This document shows positions 6,626 to 14,245 of a DNA stretch of 64,000 bases, piece after piece. This stretch comes from a virus. The DNA is taken from positions 110,751 to 174,750 of the IMG/VR virus record IMGVR_UViG_3300022848_000777; one strand, 5' to 3'. The number at the start of each line of letters is the position of its first letter. The stretch's first letter is position 1. The position numbers were made by a program, and so were the translations under genes. Under the pieces are notes generated by a model. It was not told where the DNA came from and ran no database searches. It worked only from the letters and a program-made list of their open reading frames with translations.

Positions 6626-6847
6626 ATGATTGCAAAAATTAAAAAGGACTTAAAAAATAAAGGGTACAAGACACCTAAAGTAAAGTACAATAGATTGAAT
6701 ACTCATTCAATTTCTTATGAAGTTGCACTGAATGAAGCAGACAAATCAAGTGCTTGGGACGGACATTATTTTGTAGGAGAAGAGGGAACAGGAAATTCCA
6801 AAGAAGCAATGATTGAGGATTGGAACTCTTTTGTAAATGATTTATAA
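6626..6847 (+). CDS. Hypothetical protein, 73 aa
   Basis: The start at 6626 is preferred over an ATG at 6560, which lies in the loop of attC-like site F. A basic N-terminal half is followed by an acidic C-terminal half with a GHYFVGEEGTG segment. No family is recognised; size and packing fit a one-gene cassette. Confidence 0.6.
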   Translation: MIAKIKKDLKNKGYKTPKVKYNRLNTHSISYEVALNEADKSSAWDGHYFVGEEGTGNSKEAMIEDWNSFVNDL

Positions 6848-6870
6848 CGTTTAGGCTAAAAACAGTAAAG

Positions 6871-7191
6871 ATGAAGAACGAAATAAAAAACTTGATATAT
6901 AAACACTTTGAACCTAAAGATGTGGGAATGGGAATTATAAATTGTATACACGAAGATAAAGACGTTGATAAATTAGCAGAAAGCTTAGTTGATTTATTTT
7001 CTATACCCGTTGTTAGTAATTGGGTTGCGATCGAAAGTGATGAAAAACCCAAAAGATTTACAGAAGTTATGGTTAAGTACACAAACGGAATAACGGCAAT
7101 TGCCGTGTTTGATGGTGATGGGCGGTTTTATATCGAAAAAGATGACAGGGATATAACAGATATAGTTTTTGAATGGCATAATCTACCATAA
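6871..7191 (+). CDS. DUF551-like protein, 106 aa
   Basis: Residues 1-48 are a helical region. From residue 51 the pattern WVAIESDEKP...VMVKYTNG...GRFYIEKDD...EWHNLP resembles the small DUF551 domain of many phage and prophage proteins, whose function is unknown. The gene begins just after the cassette motif at 6845-6860 and is followed by another at 7199-7214. Confidence 0.55.
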   Translation: MKNEIKNLIYKHFEPKDVGMGIINCIHEDKDVDKLAESLVDLFSIPVVSNWVAIESDEKPKRFTEVMVKYTNGITAIAVFDGDGRFYIEKDDRDITDIVFEWHNLP

Positions 7192-7250
7192 TTACGGGTA
7201 ATGGTTAAACTATGTTATAGGAATAATTTTACGGATTAAAAACTAAAACA

Positions 7251-7319
7251 ATGGAAAGACTAATGATGATAATAGCAACACTTTGGCAGGAATTAAAAAA
7301 AGATTGGAAACGTTGGTAG
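7251..7319 (+). CDS. Possible 22-aa peptide
   Basis: A short ORF after the conserved ACGGATTAAAAACTAAAA leader found before other cassette genes. The peptide is amphipathic with a hydrophobic N-terminal half and a Lys/Trp-rich end (KKDWKRW), like small membrane-active or leader peptides. Too short for certainty; supported mainly by its leader. Confidence 0.3.
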   Translation: MERLMMIIATLWQELKKDWKRW

Positions 7320-7381
7320 CGTATGGGTTTATCCGTATATTACCTCTATAATGATTGATAACCACCTAACAATAAAAATAT

Positions 7382-7525
7382 ATGGATTTTAGAGTAGAAT
7401 ATAGACATAGAGGAATACTTGAATATGTACATTTATCTAGCTGTGAAAATATAATGGATGCACTGCATAAATTCTATGAAGCACATGGAATAAGCACAGA
7501 GATTAATAAAATAGAACGTTGGTAA
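7382..7525 (+). CDS. Small hypothetical protein, 47 aa
   Basis: A small soluble protein with several His residues. It is preceded by a TATATTAC promoter-like element near 7335 and followed by a clear terminator at 7545-7567. No family is recognised. Confidence 0.5.
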   Translation: MDFRVEYRHRGILEYVHLSSCENIMDALHKFYEAHGISTEINKIERW

Positions 7526-7544
7526 AAATTTATTAACAGTGAAG

Positions 7545-7567
7545 GTTGGTTTATCCAACTTTTTTTT
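7545..7567 (+). terminator. Intrinsic terminator
   Basis: GTTGG and CCAAC form a 5-bp stem around a 5-base loop, followed by eight Ts (7560-7567). The following GTATATTAC (7568-7576) may be a -7 element for the gene at 7602. Confidence 0.6.
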
Positions 7568-7601
7568 GTATATTACAACATAGAAAAAACACAATATCGA
7601 T

Positions 7602-7940
7602 ATGAAAGCAGAAATGTACCAAATACTATTTGATGTAGAAAATAAAAACCTCACATCTGAACAAGCTCAAGTTCAGTTATGTGAGTTATTAAGTTTACTT
7701 AATACCGCCCATCTAAATTCCTATGACACTTATTCAGGCGATGCTTTACATAAAATCCCGTTTGGACTTTATGAGATATTTTGGAAATCAGGGGGGTCAT
7801 CCCTTGCAAGTGTTGGTAATATGCACGATGGTGTGAGGTGGATCGCACCTAGTAACTGGACATCAGCGACTTCACCAACGGGTAGAATGGATAAACACGC
7901 AGATTCAATCGAGCGAATGGTTCTTTTGTATGGTACGTAA
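7602..7940 (+). CDS. Hypothetical protein, 112 aa
   Basis: A soluble protein. Residues 1-35 are helical; the centre is Gly/Ser-rich (SGGSSLASVGNMHDG) with aromatic residues. No known motif. The stop overlaps the ATG of the next, Cys-rich gene, so the two are coupled. Confidence 0.58.
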   Translation: MKAEMYQILFDVENKNLTSEQAQVQLCELLSLLNTAHLNSYDTYSGDALHKIPFGLYEIFWKSGGSSLASVGNMHDGVRWIAPSNWTSATSPTGRMDKHADSIERMVLLYGT

Positions 7941-8074
7941 TGGTAATAGATAAAAACAAAGTAATAATAACACAACCAAGAATGTTATGTACGTGTTGCT
8001 ATACAGAAAACTGCAAAGGTGAGTGCTGGATAACAATTAGATTTTATAGATGGATAATGCGGGTATTAAATTAA
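7940..8074 (+). CDS. Cys-rich small protein, 44 aa
   Basis: Five Cys residues lie between residues 17 and 29 (LCTCCYTENCKGEC), consistent with metal binding, and the C-terminus is basic and aromatic. The start overlaps the upstream stop. Small Cys-rich phage proteins of this kind often bind zinc, but no family can be named. Confidence 0.5.
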   Translation: MVIDKNKVIITQPRMLCTCCYTENCKGECWITIRFYRWIMRVLN

Positions 8075-8084
8075 AATATATAAA

Positions 8085-8249
8085 ATGGAATTAGAAGAAC
8101 AACTTCAAATAGTAAAGGAATTACTTGAAGCAACACAAGAACTTCAGGGAGAGTACCAAGATGGTTGGGATAACAGTATTGAAGGGGGTGAAAGGCTTTT
8201 GGAGTACCTACAACACAAATTTGATTATGAAAACAATTGTTTAACATGA
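8085..8249 (+). CDS. Acidic coiled-coil small protein, 54 aa
   Basis: A Glu/Gln-rich helical protein. Its stop overlaps the start of the next gene in an ATGA arrangement (8246-8249), indicating coupled translation of three or more tiny genes in this cluster. Function is unknown. Confidence 0.52.
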   Translation: MELEEQLQIVKELLEATQELQGEYQDGWDNSIEGGERLLEYLQHKFDYENNCLT

Positions 8250-8440
8250 GACACCAAATAGAATTACAAAGATTAGAAGTGTGGGCAAATAAACAAGAGA
8301 TACTATATGCTTCATGTACTAAATCTAAAAAGAAACTGTACGTTTTAATGAGTAATAAATTTAAAGTGTATAGTAAAGGTAAATTAGTATATGAAACAAT
8401 AATCGCATCAGCAGCAGTAGAGGCTTACAACGAACTTTAA
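8246..8440 (+). CDS. Small basic hypothetical protein, 64 aa
   Basis: The start is set at ATG 8246, which overlaps the upstream stop; a TTG nine bases earlier is less likely. The protein is basic with a beta-like middle (KKKLYVLMSNKFKVYSKGKLVYE). No family is recognised. Confidence 0.55.
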   Translation: MRHQIELQRLEVWANKQEILYASCTKSKKKLYVLMSNKFKVYSKGKLVYETIIASAAVEAYNEL

Positions 8441-8469
8441 TTATACCCAACCCCGCAAAAACCCAAACA

Positions 8470-8658
8470 ATGATAGACATCGACTTAATATCAAACATAG
8501 TAATAGGTGGCATAGACCAAGAAGACTTTCCTGACTTCTGCGATTCCTACATAGAATCAGGAACCTACAAAAGCAGAGATCTAACAGATATCGAGTTAGA
8601 TGAGATAAACGAAGACTCGGCTTTTGTTTACGAGAAAACTATTGAATCTATGTATTAG
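8470..8658 (+). CDS. Acidic hypothetical protein, 62 aa
   Basis: A strongly acidic small protein (Asp/Glu rich, DSYIESGTYKSRDL in the centre) starting after an A/C-rich leader. Its stop lies at the edge of attC-like site I. No function can be assigned. Confidence 0.55.
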   Translation: MIDIDLISNIVIGGIDQEDFPDFCDSYIESGTYKSRDLTDIELDEINEDSAFVYEKTIESMY

Positions 8659-8723
8659 CTAATGACTAAACTATGTTTTGGTTGTTTTTACAACTTAAAT
8701 ATAGATTTTGTTAGCATTAGTAC
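8659..8723 (+). repeat. attC-like site I
   Basis: Inner arms 8671-8685 and 8690-8704 pair (CTATGTTTTGGTTGT against ACAACTTAAATATAG). Outer arms CTAATGACTAA (8659-8669) and TTAGCATTAG (8711-8720) pair with one extra base. The distal core GTTAGC (8710-8715) fits GTTRRRY. Positions 8710-8723 complement the end of the next cassette at 9002-9015 in 13 of 14 bases. Confidence 0.7.
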
Positions 8724-8750
8724 GGATTATTAACTAAAAAAATAAATAGA

Positions 8751-9002
8751 ATGAAAAAATTCAACATTAATGATTATATCTATATCCAGATAACAGAATT
8801 AGGATGGAAACACTTAGAGAAAACAGTAGGTAGTGAATACATAAAACATTGTATTAACGCTGACGGGTATAAAAAAGAGATAGATAACGAAACGTGGCAT
8901 AGACTACAAGCGCATGACGTGTTTAGTTTATTACCTATGGGAACAGGATTTAATTTATTATACAATCCAAACGTAATGTTTGATGGGGATGCGTTAAAGT
9001 AG
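8751..9002 (+). CDS. Cassette-borne hypothetical protein, 83 aa
   Basis: A soluble protein with an aromatic N-terminus (NINDYIYIQITELGW) and a C-terminal segment ending FNLLYNPNVMFDGDALK. It is the only gene in a cassette of about 350 bp bounded by sites I and J. The TACGGATTATTAACTAAAA leader is almost identical to that of the methyltransferase cassette. Function is unknown. Confidence 0.62.
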   Translation: MKKFNINDYIYIQITELGWKHLEKTVGSEYIKHCINADGYKKEIDNETWHRLQAHDVFSLLPMGTGFNLLYNPNVMFDGDALK

Positions 9003-9077
9003 TATTAATGCTAACGTTAAGGGTATGGTGTCGTTTGCTTTTCGCAAATGCACTATAACCAGTGTTGTGCATAGTAC
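9002..9077 (+). repeat. attC-like site J
   Basis: CTAACGTTAAGGGTATGG starts the site. TATGGTGTCGTTTGC (9024-9038) pairs with GCAAATGCACTATA (9044-9057) with one extra base, and the distal core is GTGTTGTGC. Positions 9064-9077 complement the end of the methyltransferase cassette (9849-9862) in 13 of 14 bases. Confidence 0.7.
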
Positions 9078-9105
9078 GGATTATTAAAAACTAAAATTAA
9101 ATAGA

Positions 9106-9849
9106 ATGGAAATAAACAAAATATATAATGAAAATTGCCTTGATACAATGGCGAAAATGGAAGATAACTTTATTGACTTAATAGTTACATCACCACCTTA
9201 TTTTAATGCTAAAGAATATTCACAATATGATAGCGTTTCAGAATATATGAGACAAATGAAAGATATTTTCTTAGAAACTGAAAGGGTGATTAAAGAGGGT
9301 AGGATGTGTGTTATAAATATTAGCCCTGTACTTGTTGCTAGGGAAAAAAGAAGTAAACAAAGCTATAGAATACCATTACCTTATTATTTTGTGCCTATGA
9401 TGGAGGAAATAGGCTTTGAGTTTTTAGAGGACATTATATGGGAAAAGCCAGAAGGTGCTGCTGCAAATAGAAACGGTGGTTTTTTTAGGAGTAGAAAACC
9501 ATTAGCATACAAGCCTAATATAGTTACAGAATATATATTAGTATTTAAGAAAAAGTCAAATTTATTAATAGATAAGTATTTAAAAAACAATAGCCTTGTT
9601 AGTGATGGTTATGAAAGGAGTAATATTTGGAAAATACAACCACAAACGAAAAGTAAGCGCCCAGCACCTTTCCCTGATGAAATTGCTGACAAATTAATAA
9701 AATACTATTCGTATGAAAATGATTTAGTTTATGACCCGTTTATGGGAAGTGGAACAACTGCAAAGATGGCTAAACTAAATAATAGAGATTTCATAGGTAG
9801 TGAAATGGTTGAGGATTACTGTGTAATTGCAAATGAACGATTAAAATAG
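9106..9849 (+). CDS. Orphan DNA methyltransferase (TSPPY type)
   Basis: A 247-aa amino-methyltransferase of the beta type: catalytic motif TSPPY at residues 28-32, and the AdoMet-binding motif DPFMGSGTT at 210-218 near the C-terminus. An S/TSPPY catalytic motif is most often linked to N4-methylcytosine, but some members make N6-methyladenine, so the base is uncertain. No restriction enzyme is next to it. It is the only gene in a cassette of about 800 bp between sites J and K. A likely role is protecting phage DNA from host restriction. Confidence 0.9.
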   Translation: MEINKIYNENCLDTMAKMEDNFIDLIVTSPPYFNAKEYSQYDSVSEYMRQMKDIFLETERVIKEGRMCVINISPVLVAREKRSKQSYRIPLPYYFVPMMEEIGFEFLEDIIWEKPEGAAANRNGGFFRSRKPLAYKPNIVTEYILVFKKKSNLLIDKYLKNNSLVSDGYERSNIWKIQPQTKSKRPAPFPDEIADKLIKYYSYENDLVYDPFMGSGTTAKMAKLNNRDFIGSEMVEDYCVIANERLK

Positions 9850-9907
9850 TATTATGCACAACACAAGGCTAAACTGTCGTTTTCAATACAGTTTAGTTAA
9901 TGTTATC
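9849..9907 (+). repeat. attC-like site K
   Basis: It begins GTATTATGCACAAC, the complement of the start of the methyltransferase cassette. It contains a perfect 9-bp inverted repeat CTAAACTGT (9869-9877) / ACAGTTTAG (9888-9896) and ends TGTTATC. The following cassette does not show matching ends, so the array becomes degenerate from here. Confidence 0.62.
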
Positions 9908-9933
9908 TTTTGTTAATAAGTAAACTAAAAATT

Positions 9934-10290
9934 ATGAAAACAATTAATTTATTTGGCAAAGAAATGCCAATTGAGAAAGAATACGAAGCAGCAGTTTGTG
10001 TATGGGAAACGATTGGTTCAAGTATTGATGATTATGAAGATGTTAAAATAAAACTAGGACAGAAAATATATAATATTAAAATATTGGAAACTGGTAGTAT
10101 TATTTTTACAACATCACCAGATAGTAAAATTAATATGGTGACAATGTTTCCTCAAATGTTTGGATTTCCAAGCGATGAGCAACTAATTGAAGTTAAAAAT
10201 TTAGAAGATATTATAAGCAAATCACATGATAAAATAAATGATATTTATAATAGTATTGAACGAACTGGTTATACTGATATACCGTTTTAA
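9934..10290 (+). CDS. Hypothetical protein, 118 aa
   Basis: The start is placed at ATG 9934 after an A-rich leader; an upstream TTG is not needed. A soluble acidic protein with no known motif. It is followed 11 bases later by a 66-aa acidic protein, so the two form a pair in the last cassette-like unit. Confidence 0.58.
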   Translation: MKTINLFGKEMPIEKEYEAAVCVWETIGSSIDDYEDVKIKLGQKIYNIKILETGSIIFTTSPDSKINMVTMFPQMFGFPSDEQLIEVKNLEDIISKSHDKINDIYNSIERTGYTDIPF

Positions 10291-10301
10291 AACTAAATAT
10301 T

Positions 10302-10502
10302 ATGAATGAAGATATTATAAAATTAAAAAACTTGATTGAAGAGTATGAAGAACTTTGTGAAGAATCTGAACAAATGAGCAAAGATTGGGAAAGTGGTTCT
10401 GAATGTGAATCGGCAATGGCAGACCCTAGCGACAAATATATGAAGGGTATGCAGATTGAAGAAAAGCGCAATGAAATTAAGAGTGTCTTAAATACACTCT
10501 AA
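10302..10502 (+). CDS. Acidic helical hypothetical protein, 66 aa
   Basis: A Glu-rich helical protein. Its stop lies in a final half-site TAACGTTGAG (10500-10509), which marks the right edge of the cassette-like region. No family is recognised. Confidence 0.56.
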   Translation: MNEDIIKLKNLIEEYEELCEESEQMSKDWESGSECESAMADPSDKYMKGMQIEEKRNEIKSVLNTL

Positions 10503-10534
10503 CGTTGAGTATAACAATTAAAAATAGATAAATT

Positions 10535-11476
10535 ATGAGTGTAAATTTTTTAAGTAAGGCTAACAGACAATTAATAATCGACCAATACTCAAGTAATAAA
10601 CCACGTAAACAAGTTCAAGATGAACTAAGTGTATTTCTTAAAGTAACTCGTAGAACTATTAGGAGATACGCTAAAGAATTAAACTTAGGAATTAAAGCAT
10701 CTCAATTAGTAGATGATAAAATTATGGTTTACGATATTGAGACAAGTCGAACAGAGGCAACCGTTTGGTGGACTGGTAAACAGTACATAAACCATAAGCA
10801 ATTAAGAACAGAACCTAAAATGATTAGTGTTGCTTGGAAGTGGCTAGGTCAAGACGAAGTGCATTATCTAACTTGGGATAAAAACCATTGCGACAAGAAA
10901 ATGTTAGAATCGTTTTTAAAGCATTATAATAAGGCATCTATGGTAATAGGTCAGAACAATAATTCATTTGATAATAAGTGGGTTAATACACGTGCAGCAA
11001 AGCATAAGTTACGAGTTGATAGATATGTAAAGTCCTTTGATATTTACAGAATGGCAAAACGATATTTTAGATTACCAAGTTTCTCAATGGCTTATATGGC
11101 TAAGTACTTTGGATTAACATTAAAGCAATCTCACGAAGGTACACATATGTGGGATATGATTGAGTACGGTAGTAAAGCCGAACAAGCTGAGTACTTAGGT
11201 AAAATGGTGGATTATAACAAAGGGGATATTGTAACTACTGAGGAATTGTATATGACTTTAAAACCTTATTTTGGTAGTGTAACTAATAATGCAGTTAAGC
11301 GAGGTTTACCTAAATGGGCGTGTCCTGTGAGTGGTTGTGTAGAAGTTAGGTTATTAAAAACTATTTTTACAGAGCAAGGAACAGTACAAAGGATTTTGTT
11401 TTGTGATGAGAGCCAACACCAATATAAGGTAAGTAATAAGTCTTATATGGATTTCTTACAACGTAAAATGATATAA
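10535..11476 (+). CDS. DEDD-type (RNase H-like) exonuclease with N-terminal helix-turn-helix
   Basis: A 313-aa protein. Residues 1-50 look like a helix-turn-helix (RRTIRRYAKELNLG). The core has the three acidic exonuclease motifs: VYDIET (D67, E69), GQNNNSFDNKW (D146) and YNKGDIVTTEEL (D231), as in DnaQ/RNase_H_2-like 3'-5' exonucleases. A C-terminal Cys pair (CPVSGC) with a later Cys and His may bind zinc. It is probably a nucleic-acid processing nuclease of the phage. It ends at a strong terminator. Family level is fairly sure; substrate is not. Confidence 0.75.
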   Translation: MSVNFLSKANRQLIIDQYSSNKPRKQVQDELSVFLKVTRRTIRRYAKELNLGIKASQLVDDKIMVYDIETSRTEATVWWTGKQYINHKQLRTEPKMISVAWKWLGQDEVHYLTWDKNHCDKKMLESFLKHYNKASMVIGQNNNSFDNKWVNTRAAKHKLRVDRYVKSFDIYRMAKRYFRLPSFSMAYMAKYFGLTLKQSHEGTHMWDMIEYGSKAEQAEYLGKMVDYNKGDIVTTEELYMTLKPYFGSVTNNAVKRGLPKWACPVSGCVEVRLLKTIFTEQGTVQRILFCDESQHQYKVSNKSYMDFLQRKMI

Positions 11477-11490
11477 AATAATATAGTATT

Positions 11491-11521
11491 AAAACCCGAT
11501 AATTAACAATATCGGGTTTTT
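11491..11521 (+). terminator. Strong intrinsic terminator
   Basis: AAACCCGATA (11492-11501) and TATCGGGTTT (11510-11519) form a perfect stem around ATTAACAA, followed by Ts. It ends the exonuclease transcript and separates the cassette region and exonuclease from the next promoter. Confidence 0.88.
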
Positions 11522-11531
11522 AAATGTTAAA

Positions 11532-11563
11532 TTTGTTTATATGGTTTATTTGTTGTAAATTTG
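11532..11563 (+). promoter_or_regulatory. Consensus Bacteroidota promoter
   Basis: TTTG at 11532-11535, 20 bases, then TAAATTTG at 11556-11563. It directly follows the terminator at 11491-11521 and would drive the genes from 11599. Confidence 0.72.
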
Positions 11564-11598
11564 AGATAAAGAACACAGAACGAATGTGAATAATCAAA

Positions 11599-11889
11599 AT
11601 GATGAAGTGGATAAAAATAAATAAAGACACTAAGATAAAACCATATGTTAAGATAGCATTTTTAACAAACCACATTATGTTTCCAGATAATGCTTATTTT
11701 GGAATATATAGTGATGTAACAAAAGAATATCATACTGATGGCAAAACCTTCGAAAGAGATGAAGTTACTCACTTCTTCTATGTGGAGAAGGTTGGTGTGT
11801 TGGACTTGAGTATTATGCAAAAGCAGTTTAATGAAATACTAGATAATCTTAGCCAAAAAGACATTAAAGATGGGGCTGATGGGGGTTAA
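11599..11889 (+). CDS. Hypothetical protein, possibly DUF551-like, 96 aa
   Basis: It begins WIKINKDTKI and has a YFGIYSDVTKEYHTDGK middle and a VTHFFYVEKVG end, a layout loosely like DUF551 proteins of phages. A second ATG one codon later is equally possible as a start. Function is unknown. Confidence 0.52.
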   Translation: MMKWIKINKDTKIKPYVKIAFLTNHIMFPDNAYFGIYSDVTKEYHTDGKTFERDEVTHFFYVEKVGVLDLSIMQKQFNEILDNLSQKDIKDGADGG

Positions 11890-11904
11890 TAAAACTAATT
11901 AATT

Positions 11905-12048
11905 ATGGGAATGGATATAGACTTTATAGCAGCCGACCAAGCAATAGATAAGTTGAAAAAGAAACTTAGTAGTATTGACCACGGAGAAAGAGAAAAGATA
12001 GCAGACGAGATAATACTTGCAGTAGATAAAATATGTAAAGAAAACTAA
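11905..12048 (+). CDS. Small helical hypothetical protein, 47 aa
   Basis: An amphipathic helical protein (KLKKKLSSID, REKIADEIILAVDKI) starting 15 bases after the upstream stop. No family is recognised. The next gene is 70 bases away. Confidence 0.5.
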   Translation: MGMDIDFIAADQAIDKLKKKLSSIDHGEREKIADEIILAVDKICKEN

Positions 12049-12118
12049 TGAATAATTAATAAATATGTATTTATAGGTAGATGTTAATAAACAATCTGAT
12101 AACCTAAAACCCTATACT

Positions 12119-13072
12119 ATGATAACTCAACTACCTGATGAATCAAAAATTCCCAACATTCCAAACAAATATCAAAAAGCAGTAGACTTTTATATGGATG
12201 TAATCTATGATGATCGTGGGGATGGGAGAGGAAAGCTCGACCTATATCGACCCGCTAATGTAACAGGTGTAACCCCCTGTCTTATTTATATTCACGGTGG
12301 TGGTTTTGTTAGTGGTGATAAAAGTGCAATTATCCGATCAGCATTCAATGACTTACTTAAAAAATGCATTATGAGTGGTATCTCCATTATCTCAATAAAC
12401 TACACCCTCACTAACAAATTATCAGATTCTCAGGGAATTGGTAGAGCTATAGACTCGATTGGTGAGGCATTAAAAGAAATTAAACTTAGTACTGATATAT
12501 TACAGATTGACCCAGACAATATAGGATATTGGGGATCGAGTGCTGGTGGATATGCCGCAATGTGGTATTCTATGAAAGAATTTGGAACCATTGAAAACCC
12601 AATCAAAGGTAAGTTCGCCATTTCGTTCAAACCAAATGCTACAATGAATTTATTCAAAATTGAAGAATTGGGATTACTGGGGCCTGATGTGACATTAAAT
12701 AGTGTATTACAAGATGCTGAATTAGCAGAGGCGTGTGTTCCTTGGTTTGGATTAAACGCAATTCCACAATCGGTAACGGATTTACAACCAGGTTTGGGGA
12801 TTATGGAAAAGTACGATCCATATTTTCAAGAAATGTTCACATCAACGGCAAGTCCATTCTATTGTGTTATTGATGCTCCTGATGAGTTACCTGCTGAAAA
12901 AGTAGAGTACGTTCATAACCCAGCTAATGGTGCTGCATTAGAAAAAGCATATCGTGAAGCTGGAGCCACTGCATATGTATGGGGTACTAATAATATAAAT
13001 CCAGTAGATTCATTACCACCAACAGGAAGACCTGGATTAGTAGAATGGATGTTGGGGCAGTTTAACATATAA
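12119..13072 (+). CDS. Alpha/beta-hydrolase esterase
   Basis: A 317-aa protein of the HSL/carboxylesterase type. HGGGF at 59-63 is the oxyanion-hole motif and GSSAGG at 139-144 is the nucleophile elbow with Ser141. I cannot place the catalytic His with confidence; the usual C-terminal H-x-F is not obvious. No signal peptide. It lies 19 bases upstream of a glycosidase-like gene. Together they suggest attack on acylated polysaccharide, perhaps as virion-borne enzymes, although the location in the particle is inferred. Confidence 0.8.
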   Translation: MITQLPDESKIPNIPNKYQKAVDFYMDVIYDDRGDGRGKLDLYRPANVTGVTPCLIYIHGGGFVSGDKSAIIRSAFNDLLKKCIMSGISIISINYTLTNKLSDSQGIGRAIDSIGEALKEIKLSTDILQIDPDNIGYWGSSAGGYAAMWYSMKEFGTIENPIKGKFAISFKPNATMNLFKIEELGLLGPDVTLNSVLQDAELAEACVPWFGLNAIPQSVTDLQPGLGIMEKYDPYFQEMFTSTASPFYCVIDAPDELPAEKVEYVHNPANGAALEKAYREAGATAYVWGTNNINPVDSLPPTGRPGLVEWMLGQFNI

Positions 13073-13091
13073 TATAAAACACAAAAATAAA

Positions 13092-14192
13092 ATGGCAAAA
13101 TTCGGTTGGAATACAAAGGGAACTCTAGGAGTTCCAAAATTGAAATCTTTTAGTGATTTTCTTAAAGATAATGATATAAAAGATATATGGTTACGAATAC
13201 AAGGTGGTACTATATCTCAAAAAGAATATAACGTAGATTGGAAAGATTCAGATATTCAAGCATGGGGGGATTTATATAAAGCAAATCCAACAGTTAATCT
13301 AGTGTTTGTTATTAATATGAATGAACTTCCTGAGAACATAAAATTACTTTTTAATAGATTTTTAGCAGTAGGATGTAAGTTTGCTTTTATTGAATTTGGA
13401 AATGAGCAGTATCAACATAAATATAGACTTTCTAAAGACAAACCCGAAGTGACACCCCGTACAAAAGCAATGACTCCTGAAAAGTATTTAAATTTATGCG
13501 ATCAATACCTTGCACAATTCATTGGATATGATTTAGCGTTTCAACTCGCACCAAACAAAGGTACAAACATAGATCAGTTTTACAATAACTGGAATGATGT
13601 AGTTCTTAATTACACAAAGAATATGCCTACAGTAAATTATACGATGCACGTGTATGCAAATGCTGGCTTTCGTTGGGAATTAATTTCTGAAATACAAGAA
13701 AAAATTAAAAATAAGTTCTTAGCTATTACTGAATTTGGTGCAGCCGATGCTGCTGATGGTGAGCAAAATGATCTATCAGAAGAAGAAGTTTTTAAAATGA
13801 TTCAAGATGTTGCTAATATTCTAAGCGAAGAATTAAGAATTCAAGACATTGCATTTGATCAAGTACTATGGGTTCCTTGGGAAACTACTGCAATTGCTTT
13901 TAAAGATGGACAACTTACACCTAAAGGACAATTAGTTTTAGATGCATTTACACCAGAAGTTGTTGATGTAGAGGAACCAGTAGAACCAACTATTATTGTA
14001 TTAACTTCATATTGGTCAACTTATCAAAGAACTTTTTGGGGTAGATTAAAAGTATATCAAGAATTAAGCTTTTCAGATGATTCCGTTATCCATAACGTTG
14101 TTAAATTTAATAGAAGAAAGGGTAACGGTAAAGTAATAACTAATAAGCATTTAGGGAAAACATTTGAAGAAATAGAAAAATTAATATCGTAA
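13092..14192 (+). CDS. Clan GH-A-like glycoside hydrolase
   Basis: A 366-aa protein with a TIM-barrel pattern. EFGNE at 101-105 gives a likely acid/base Glu105 and ITEFG at 212-216 a likely nucleophile Glu214, the Asn-Glu / Glu pair typical of clan GH-A enzymes. HVYANAGF around 186-193 is where a conserved His/Tyr is expected. Residues 295-366 form a basic tail that could be a docking module. No signal peptide. It is coupled with the upstream esterase. The substrate is unknown; the family number cannot be fixed without a search. Confidence 0.65.
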   Translation: MAKFGWNTKGTLGVPKLKSFSDFLKDNDIKDIWLRIQGGTISQKEYNVDWKDSDIQAWGDLYKANPTVNLVFVINMNELPENIKLLFNRFLAVGCKFAFIEFGNEQYQHKYRLSKDKPEVTPRTKAMTPEKYLNLCDQYLAQFIGYDLAFQLAPNKGTNIDQFYNNWNDVVLNYTKNMPTVNYTMHVYANAGFRWELISEIQEKIKNKFLAITEFGAADAADGEQNDLSEEEVFKMIQDVANILSEELRIQDIAFDQVLWVPWETTAIAFKDGQLTPKGQLVLDAFTPEVVDVEEPVEPTIIVLTSYWSTYQRTFWGRLKVYQELSFSDDSVIHNVVKFNRRKGNGKVITNKHLGKTFEEIEKLIS

Positions 14193-14218
14193 ATAAACCT
14201 TAACAATTCCTTAACATT

Positions 14219-14245
14219 AAAAGCTTGGACATCCCAAGCTTTTTT
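14219..14245 (+). terminator. Intrinsic terminator overlapping the next promoter
   Basis: AAAAGCTTGG (14219-14228) and CCAAGCTTTT (14234-14243) pair, followed by a T-tract. It ends the esterase/glycosidase transcript. The same bases form the -33 side of the promoter that starts the next unit, a very compact junction. Confidence 0.85.

Larger units (their letters stand above)
4356..10515 (+). mobile_element. Array of attC-like sites and small-gene cassettes (CALIN-like)
   Basis: A motif close to TAACG-TTTGGCTATG follows the stop codons at 4356, 4816, 5379, 5906, 6184, 6526, 6845, 7199, 8659, 9013 and 10500. Six of the intergenic regions fold into long imperfect hairpins like attC sites (separate entries). 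Five units have ends complementary to each other: 5437-5446 with 5900-5909, 5991-6000 with 6178-6187, 6608-6615 with 6841-6848, 8710-8723 with 9002-9015, and 9064-9077 with 9849-9862. In integron biology a cassette's 5' end completes its own attC on circularisation, so this is the expected signature. All ORFs point the same way. No integron integrase lies in the window. Confidence 0.72.
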
